A program made the translations under genes and the position numbers. From positions 1 through 16,248 of the forward strand of contig JAEXHR010000049.1 of NCBI GenBank assembly GCA_023449855.1: a stretch of DNA of 16,248 bases. The letters are read 5' to 3'. The DNA comes from Pseudomonadota bacterium (GTDB lineage: Bacteria; Pseudomonadota; Alphaproteobacteria; Rhizobiales; Xanthobacteraceae). Each line of letters starts with the position of its first letter. Positions within the stretch are counted from its first letter, which is position 1. A model generated the notes under the pieces. It was not told the origin of the DNA, did not search any database, and saw only the letters and a program-made list of their open reading frames with translations. Below, piece by piece: positions 14,768 to 16,248 of this stretch.

Positions 14768-14841
14768 AAATCACTCCTCAAGTTGAACGCTCAGCTATTC
14801 TTCGGCAAAGTAACGGACGAGCGGGCCGGTACGTTCCCCAC

Positions 14842-14868
14842 GAGGCGGAGCACACGCGGCCCCGCCTC
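14842..14868. terminator. Weak inverted repeat between the SDR and ABM genes
   Basis: GAGGCGG (14842-14848) and CCGCCTC (14862-14868) form a 7-bp stem with a 13-nt loop, ten bases downstream of the short-chain dehydrogenase stop on the minus strand. No T-run is seen. It could attenuate read-through into the ABM gene or mean nothing. Confidence 0.2.
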
Positions 14869-14878
14869 CTCGTCGAAA

Positions 14879-15619
14879 TCAGAACTCCTGTGCAGTCGGC
14901 CTGATGACGATCGCGTTGACATCGACGTCATCAGGTTGTTCGACAGCGAACGCGATAGCACGCGCCACCGATGCCGCCGGGATGGCCTGCTTGTAGAAGT
15001 CCAGCACCGTCTCGGCGGCCGCGCCAGAGGTCGTGAACTTCAAATCGCTTTCGACAGCTCCAGGCTCGATTGACGTGACCCGAACCTTTTCACCCACCTC
15101 GTGGCGCAAGCCCTCGCTGATCGCGCTGACGGCGAACTTGGTGCCGGAGTAGACCGTGCCTCCCGGTGCAAAGACCTTGATGCCCGCAACCGAGCTTAAG
15201 TTGATGATGTGACCGCTGCCCTGCTCGAGAAAACCGGGAAGGGCCGCCGCGATGCCGTAGAGCGTACCCTTCAGATTGACGTCGATCATCTGGTCCCACT
15301 CGTCGGTGTTGACCTCGGCCATCGGACGGATCGGCATCAGCCCGGCGTTGTTGATCAGCACGTCGAGGCGGCCGAAGTCGGCAATGATTGCGGCGACGAC
15401 GGACTGGACCGCCGACTTGTCGGTCACGTCCAGCGCGTAGCTACGTGCGGTGCCGCCCGTTGCGGCAATGTCCGCGACGACCTCGTCGAGCCTGTCCTTG
15501 CGCCGCGCGGCGATGGCCACCTTGGCGCCGCGTTCCGCGAGAAGACGAGCGGTTTCCGCGCCGATGCCGGTGCTGCCGCCGGTAATGAGAACGACCTTGC
15601 CTTCGATACCCTTGGTCAT
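14879..15619 (-). CDS. Short-chain dehydrogenase/reductase (classical SDR)
   Basis: This is a cytoplasmic NAD(P)-dependent oxidoreductase of 246 residues, the classical SDR length. The cofactor motif TGGSTGIG is at 13-20, NNAG at 90-93, and Asn114 in DVNLKG. The catalytic triad is Ser142 or Ser143 in NLSSVAG, Tyr157 and Lys161 in YSGTK. The basic pair in IAARRKDRL after the second strand (Arg39-Arg40) points to NADP preference. PGAVESDL follows, and the C-terminal ends in PTAQEF. AAGGAAT about nine bases before the ATG supports the start. It resembles YdfG/clavulanate-type SDRs. The substrate is unknown; the downstream ABM-domain gene suggests a carbonyl or quinone compound. Confidence 0.92.
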   Translation of the reverse strand: MTKGIEGKVVLITGGSTGIGAETARLLAERGAKVAIAARRKDRLDEVVADIAATGGTARSYALDVTDKSAVQSVVAAIIADFGRLDVLINNAGLMPIRPMAEVNTDEWDQMIDVNLKGTLYGIAAALPGFLEQGSGHIINLSSVAGIKVFAPGGTVYSGTKFAVSAISEGLRHEVGEKVRVTSIEPGAVESDLKFTTSGAAAETVLDFYKQAIPAASVARAIAFAVEQPDDVDVNAIVIRPTAQEF

Positions 15620-15695
15620 GACTGTATTCCTTCAAGTTAGTTGTTGATTTTTCGCCGGATCGCGGCCCCGCGCGAGCCCGCCCGGCCTGATGGGG

Positions 15696-16248
15696 TCACC
15701 GCGAGCGCAACAGGACGGGAGCGGCGCCCACCTTGATGCGGAGCAGCTCGTAGGGCTTGCGGCGCAAGTCCCGCCCGCCGTGGAAGCCTGGCTGGCGGTG
15801 AAGCTGGTTGGCAGTGAAGTAGAGATAGCCGTCGGTGCCGATCGACAGCGTGTCGGGCCAGCTGATGCGCGGGTCGCTGACCACCGTCGTCCAGCGGCCT
15901 TGGTCGAGCACGCGGATCGCGTTGTTCTCGTAATCGCCGGCGAACACGCGGCCCCGGTCGTCTTCGGCAATCCCGTCCGAGGCGCCTTTGCGCCCCAGGC
16001 TGCGGACCGCGCGGCTCAACTCCTCCTCGGACACCGCGGGATCGCGCAGCATCGCCGTGGGCACCGCGTGCAGCGTGCGGCCCGACAGTGGACCGTAATA
16101 CAGCAGGCTGCCGTCGGCGCTGAGCGCAATCGCGTCGCTTGCGATCGTGACCGGCGTCGCGGGGCCGTCAGCCGGGCGGTTCATGAGCACCGCGCCGTCG
16201 ACAACCGGGGTGAAGCCGGGCTCGGGGTTGGTCGTCGCATGGTTCGAC
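15696..16248 (-). CDS. Major royal jelly / yellow-family protein, C-terminal part, 5' end beyond the window
   Basis: The frame is open through the right edge of the window, so only about the last 183 residues are present. The GTG at 16190 is internal: the codons before it read on as protein (NPEPGFTPVVDGAV). Visible beta-propeller blades include IALSADGSLLYYGPLSGRTLH, ASDGIAEDDRGRVFAGDYENNAI and ISWPDTLSIGTDGYLYFTANQLH, which match the MRJP/yellow family pattern found also in bacteria. Bacterial members are often exported and resemble SMP-30/gluconolactonase propellers; any signal peptide would be outside the window. The C-terminal tail after KPYELLRIKVG is short. The gap to the SDR start is 76 bp, so cotranscription is possible. 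The function is unknown. Confidence 0.82.
   Translation of the reverse strand, partial: SNHATTNPEPGFTPVVDGAVLMNRPADGPATPVTIASDAIALSADGSLLYYGPLSGRTLHAVPTAMLRDPAVSEEELSRAVRSLGRKGASDGIAEDDRGRVFAGDYENNAIRVLDQGRWTTVVSDPRISWPDTLSIGTDGYLYFTANQLHRQPGFHGGRDLRRKPYELLRIKVGAAPVLLRSR

Noticed and set aside
1..16248. CRISPR array, transposase or insertion sequence
   Set aside because: No regularly spaced long direct repeats, transposase motifs or terminal inverted repeats were seen in the window.

Overview
The window looks like alphaproteobacterial DNA of the Sphingomonas/Sphingobium/Novosphingobium type. This is inferred from high GC, protein style and gene content; no rRNA or other marker gene is present to settle it. 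It divides into the right end of an integrated mobile element (about 1-4280) and adjoining sequence rich in oxidoreductase genes (4281-16248).

Mobile element end (1-4280). A DUF4102/P4-type tyrosine integrase (minus strand, about 4077 to 2851) lies next to a 45-bp copy of the 3' half of a tRNA-Lys(CTT) gene, from anticodon loop to CCA (4236-4280). No 5' half precedes it. This is the duplicated attachment site left when an element integrates into a tRNA 3' end, so the element should lie to the left, with the intact tRNA at its far end outside the window. Short phased repeats between the site and the integrase look like integrase arm sites. Cargo on this side is a two-gene toxin-antitoxin-like module (minus strand) with a palindrome over its promoter, an AraC-type regulator, and a divergent AhpD-like gene broken by a frameshift.

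A stretch with no convincing gene (4281-4802) follows the attachment site.

Oxidoreductase region. An aldo/keto reductase and a TetR regulator (both minus) diverge from a zinc-free quinone oxidoreductase (plus). Three copies of an AACGATC-type word lie at the promoters or upstream of these genes, suggesting one small TetR regulon. A glutathione-dependent formaldehyde dehydrogenase (frmA/adhC type) follows, set off by strong hairpins, then a UvrA-like ATPase with both ABC modules and zinc motifs but no UvrB-binding domain.

From 11936 to the end all genes are on the minus strand: a DJ-1/PfpI-type protein, a glutathione-independent formaldehyde dehydrogenase-type zinc enzyme, a GlcG/HbpS protein, an antibiotic-biosynthesis-monooxygenase-fold protein, a short-chain dehydrogenase, and the C-terminal part of a major-royal-jelly/yellow-like protein that runs off the right edge. 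The shared theme is handling of reactive aldehydes, quinones and other electrophiles. I see no wholly new system; the best leads are the toxin-antitoxin-like module, the attachment site with its repeats, and the TetR operator set.
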